A DNA stretch of 36,467 nt from Myxococcales bacterium (lineage in GTDB: Bacteria > Myxococcota_A > UBA9042): NCBI GenBank assembly GCA_023954815.1, contig JAGSHB010000049.1, positions 1-36,467 of the forward strand, given 5' to 3'. Shown here in pieces: positions 33,534 through 36,467 of the stretch. The position numbers and the translations under genes were made by a program. How positions within the stretch are numbered: the first letter of the stretch is position 1; every line of letters starts with the position of its first letter. The notes below the pieces were generated by a model that was not told the origin of the DNA, did no database searches, and saw only the letters and a list, made by a program, of their open reading frames with translations.

Positions 33534-36467
33534 GTGAAGCAGATAGCTCGCACCTTACTCGTCTCCACAGTGGCTATCATCGCTGCATGCTCGACGAATG
33601 CGCCCCAAAATCAGCAGTTCTTTTTGGGTGACGTGCCCGTTGGGCAGACCGACACCGAAGTCGCTGACGTCCAAACACCGTTGGATTCGGGAGAGGCGCC
33701 ACTGGATGGGGAGGGCGACACCAAGCCAAAGGTGGACGTGGGCGATTGTACGCCGACGGTGCCGCCGACCGAAAAGTGCGACAACATCGACAACGACTGC
33801 GACGGCGAGACCGACAACGGCGCCTGCGACGATGGCAATCCCTGCACCGATCAGAAATGCGACGGTGCCAAGGGCGGCGCGGGTGAGGACGGCTGTAGCT
33901 ACAGTTTGCCCCTAGGAGCGCCGTGTGATGACGGCAGCAAGTGCACCACGGGGGATTCTTGCAAAGACGGCACCTGCAATGCTGGAACGAAAAAGGACTG
34001 CGACGACAAGAACTCCTGCACAGTCGATGCGTGCAAGGCTGACACGGGGCTGTGTGCCAACCAGGTGTTTCCCGATGGCAAATTCTGCAATGACGGGAAG
34101 TCCTGCACCAACAACGATGTGTGCACCGGCGGCGTATGCGTCGGCAAAGCCTCGGCGAGTTGCGATGACGCGAACCCCTGCACCGTAGATGACTGCAACG
34201 ACGCGGGCGCCTGTTCGCACAAACCGCAGGACGGTCTCACGTGCAACGACAACAACCCGTGCACAGCCAAAGACGCTTGCACATTCGGCGCTTGCATCGG
34301 AACCGACCTCACGGTGTGCGACGACAAGAAGCCGTGCACCGACGATTTCTGTGATCCGAAGAAGGGCGGTTGCGTCTTTCAGCCTAAGTTGCTGGGCTCT
34401 CCGTGCTCAGACGGCTTGTGCACGACGGGTGGCTCCTGTGACAATTCAGGCGCTTGTGTCGGACAAAAGAAGCTGTGCGACGACAAAAAGGCCTGCACAG
34501 TGGACTCGTGCGACCCGAGTACGGGTAAGTGCAACAATACGGCGCTCGCCGTGGGAACGCCCTGTGACGATGGCGAGGCCTGCACCACCGGTGAGGCCTG
34601 CGCCGCGGACGGCACCTGCACGCCGCCTGTCGGCCAAAAGGGCTGCGATGACGGCAATCCTTGCACCAAGGACCTGTGCAATGTGGCGAGCAAGACCTGT
34701 AGCCATCAGGTACAAACCGGTGCATGCGACGACGGCGATGCGTGCACGTCCGGCGAAAACTGCGTCGGCGGGAAGTGTCTGACGGGCGCCACGCCGAAGT
34801 CGTCGGTCCTGGCGGGCACTGGCACCGCTGGCTATCAAGATGGCAACAGCAAGACCGCCAAGTTCAATTTGCCTCGCGGCGTCGACCGCGCGTCGGACGG
34901 GACAGTGCTCGTCGCCGACCGCAGCAACCATCGCATTCGCAGTGTTTCGCCTCAGGGGCAGGTGAGCACGCTGGCGGGCTCGGGCATCAAGGGCTACATC
35001 AACGGGACCGGTAGCAACGCGCGCTTTTCGTATCCAGAGGATGTGGTCAGAGGCCCCGGTGGTACGACCTACGTGGCCGACACCGCGAACCATCGGATTC
35101 GTCTCATCTCGAACAAGGGGCAGGTGTCGAATTTTGCCGGCAATGGCAGCGGCACCTGGAAAGACGGGGCTGCGACTTCTGCGAGCTTCTACAACCCACA
35201 AGGCATCGCGGCCGATTCCCTTGGGGTCATCTACGTGGCCGACACCTACAACCAGCGGATTCGCAAAATCAGTAAGACCGGCATGGTGACGACCTTGGCG
35301 GGCGGCTCGTCCGGTAGCTTTAAGGACGGCGTCGGCGCCGCTGCACGATTCAACTATCCGGCCGGGTTGGCGGTCAGCGCAAATGGCACCGTCTACGTTG
35401 CGGACACGAACAATCACCGTATCCGCCGCATCACCGCCAACGGCACGGTGACGACGGTAGCTGGTGACGGCACCAAGGCCTTCTTGGATGGACCGGCGGC
35501 CAAGGCACGCTTCAACTACCCGGCAGATGTGTTTGTGATGAGCAACGGAGACGTCGCCATCGCCGAGCGCGGCGGTCATCGCATCCGGATGCTGAAGGTG
35601 GGCGGCACGGTGCTGTCCGTCGCCGGTACGGGCGTTGGCGGGTTCAAGGATGGCCCTGGCGTATCCACCCAGGTCAATCAGCCGTGGGGCATCGCGGGAG
35701 ACAAGAACGACGGTCTGATCGTGGCGGACACGGTCAACAATCGGGTGCGCTTCCTGCAGGCGGGCGTCAAGCACTGCAACGACGGCAACGCCTGCACAAA
35801 GGACAAGTGCGATCCACAGTTGGGCGCTTGCAAGCACGACACCTTGAAGGCCGGCGACGTCTGCGACGATGGCTCGGCGTGCTCGACAGGCGACACCTGC
35901 GACGCGACCGGCCAGTGCAAAGGCAAGACGAAGACCTGCAACGACAACAGCCCGTGCACCACCGACTCCTGCAACGCCTTCACAGGCGCCTGCGAGTACG
36001 TGTCGCTCAACAAGACCTGCAATGACGGAGACGCGTGCACGCTCGCGGACATCTGCATCGGCGGCAAATGCGTGTCCGGCGCTGGCGACGCGGCGCTGTT
36101 CGCTGGCTCTGGCGTCACCGGCTACACCAATGGAAAGAACACCTCTGCGCGGTTTTACCGCCCGGACGATGTAGCTGTGGACGGCGCTGGCAATGTCTAC
36201 GTCGCTGACCGCTACAACCACCGGATTCGCAAAATTACCGCCCAAGGCACCGTCAGCCTGTTGGCCGGCTACGGTTCAGCTGGATTTGCTGACGGCAGCA
36301 GCACATCAGCCCGTTTTTACTACCCCGCAGGCATCGCAGTAGATACCAAGGGCGTGGTTTACGTGGCCGACTACAGCAATCACCGCATCCGCAAGGTTCA
36401 GGCGAATGGCACGACGACAACGCTCGCTGGGTCCTCCAATGGCTTTGCCGATGGCGTCGGTACGTCG
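33534..36467 (+). CDS. Lipoprotein alternating Cys-rich modules with NHL propeller repeats, 3' partial
   Basis: The frame runs to the right edge without a stop (978 codons seen). It starts at a GTG with AGAGGT 6 bases before. A short signal peptide ends in lipobox IAAC (C19), followed by an Asp/Glu/Thr/Pro-rich stalk. Next is a MopE-like CDNIDNDCDGETDNG motif, then about ten CDDxNxCTxDxC / CxDGxxCTxGxxCxxGxC modules (about 33830-34790). Six NHL repeats follow (about 34800-35765), each with LAGxGxxGxxDG...ARFxxPxGxAxxxxGxxYVADxxNHRIR. A second Cys-rich block (35775-36085) separates them from a new NHL series (36090 to the edge). NHL repeats build beta-propellers for protein or ligand binding. 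It is likely anchored at the cell surface. Function is unknown. Confidence 0.88.
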   Translation, partial: MKQIARTLLVSTVAIIAACSTNAPQNQQFFLGDVPVGQTDTEVADVQTPLDSGEAPLDGEGDTKPKVDVGDCTPTVPPTEKCDNIDNDCDGETDNGACDDGNPCTDQKCDGAKGGAGEDGCSYSLPLGAPCDDGSKCTTGDSCKDGTCNAGTKKDCDDKNSCTVDACKADTGLCANQVFPDGKFCNDGKSCTNNDVCTGGVCVGKASASCDDANPCTVDDCNDAGACSHKPQDGLTCNDNNPCTAKDACTFGACIGTDLTVCDDKKPCTDDFCDPKKGGCVFQPKLLGSPCSDGLCTTGGSCDNSGACVGQKKLCDDKKACTVDSCDPSTGKCNNTALAVGTPCDDGEACTTGEACAADGTCTPPVGQKGCDDGNPCTKDLCNVASKTCSHQVQTGACDDGDACTSGENCVGGKCLTGATPKSSVLAGTGTAGYQDGNSKTAKFNLPRGVDRASDGTVLVADRSNHRIRSVSPQGQVSTLAGSGIKGYINGTGSNARFSYPEDVVRGPGGTTYVADTANHRIRLISNKGQVSNFAGNGSGTWKDGAATSASFYNPQGIAADSLGVIYVADTYNQRIRKISKTGMVTTLAGGSSGSFKDGVGAAARFNYPAGLAVSANGTVYVADTNNHRIRRITANGTVTTVAGDGTKAFLDGPAAKARFNYPADVFVMSNGDVAIAERGGHRIRMLKVGGTVLSVAGTGVGGFKDGPGVSTQVNQPWGIAGDKNDGLIVADTVNNRVRFLQAGVKHCNDGNACTKDKCDPQLGACKHDTLKAGDVCDDGSACSTGDTCDATGQCKGKTKTCNDNSPCTTDSCNAFTGACEYVSLNKTCNDGDACTLADICIGGKCVSGAGDAALFAGSGVTGYTNGKNTSARFYRPDDVAVDGAGNVYVADRYNHRIRKITAQGTVSLLAGYGSAGFADGSSTSARFYYPAGIAVDTKGVVYVADYSNHRIRKVQANGTTTTLAGSSNGFADGVGTS

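Noticed and set aside
34446-36245. A 599-codon open frame on the minus strand
   Set aside because: It lies wholly antisense to the Cys-rich/NHL lipoprotein, whose domains are unmistakable. Its translation is low-complexity Ala/Val/Arg/Asp text typical of GC-rich shadow frames.

Overview
The window looks like a piece of chromosome from a GC-rich predatory-type or free-living deltaproteobacterial lineage (Myxococcota or Bradymonadota are the best guesses). The reasons are the GC-rich third codon positions, several very large secreted or lipid-anchored proteins built from Cys-rich 'CDDGNxCT' modules, MopE-like 'CDGxDNDCDG' motifs, thrombospondin type 3 calcium repeats, NHL repeats, Asp/Thr/Ala-rich lipoprotein stalks and PEGA domains. 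This is an inference from protein style; there is no rRNA or other phylogenetic marker here. I saw no tRNA, rRNA, CRISPR array, insertion sequence or phage gene.

Layout. 1-3945: the 3' end of a giant secreted multidomain protein, closed by a strong hairpin. 4230-6994: a POT-family peptide transporter translationally overlapped with a PEGA/beta-barrel envelope protein. 6991-8004 (minus): a short-chain dehydrogenase sharing its stop-codon region with the PEGA gene. 8202-9801: a tight four-gene operon (DUF5808 small membrane protein, ECF sigma factor, zinc-finger anti-sigma factor, YbjQ-family protein), the last three overlapping by ATGA. 9911-12587 (minus): an MBOAT O-acyltransferase followed by an SGNH-hydrolase-like protein, separated by a hairpin-rich spacer. 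12769-13665 (minus) and 13931-15358 (plus): divergent lipoproteins, the second with a VWA domain. 15398-16743: a TetR regulator and a His-rich fatty acid hydroxylase, with a perfect palindrome at the promoter/start. 16851-17810: a cytochrome c lipoprotein whose first haem site has decayed. 17846-18403 (minus): a small acyltransferase. 18641-20683: a rare bacterial SLC4/band 3-type anion transporter.

20772-29091 is a run of surface genes on one strand: a Cys-rich lipoprotein, two tandem paralogues with P-domain-like modules, another Cys-rich lipoprotein and a small lipoprotein. 29241-31435 (minus) holds an unrecognised proline-rich protein and a pirin. 31745-33363 is a bacterial calpain-type cysteine protease with an unusual N-terminus, followed 2 bases later by a small gene; this is the best candidate for a toxin/immunity pair. 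33534 to the end is a lipoprotein alternating Cys-rich modules with NHL propeller repeats, cut by the window edge.

Overall the region is envelope and surface oriented: transport (peptides, anions), acyl modification (MBOAT, acyltransferase, hydroxylase), envelope stress signalling (ECF/anti-sigma) and a large display of secreted Cys-rich proteins. Functions are inferred from motifs read by eye; no database search was run.
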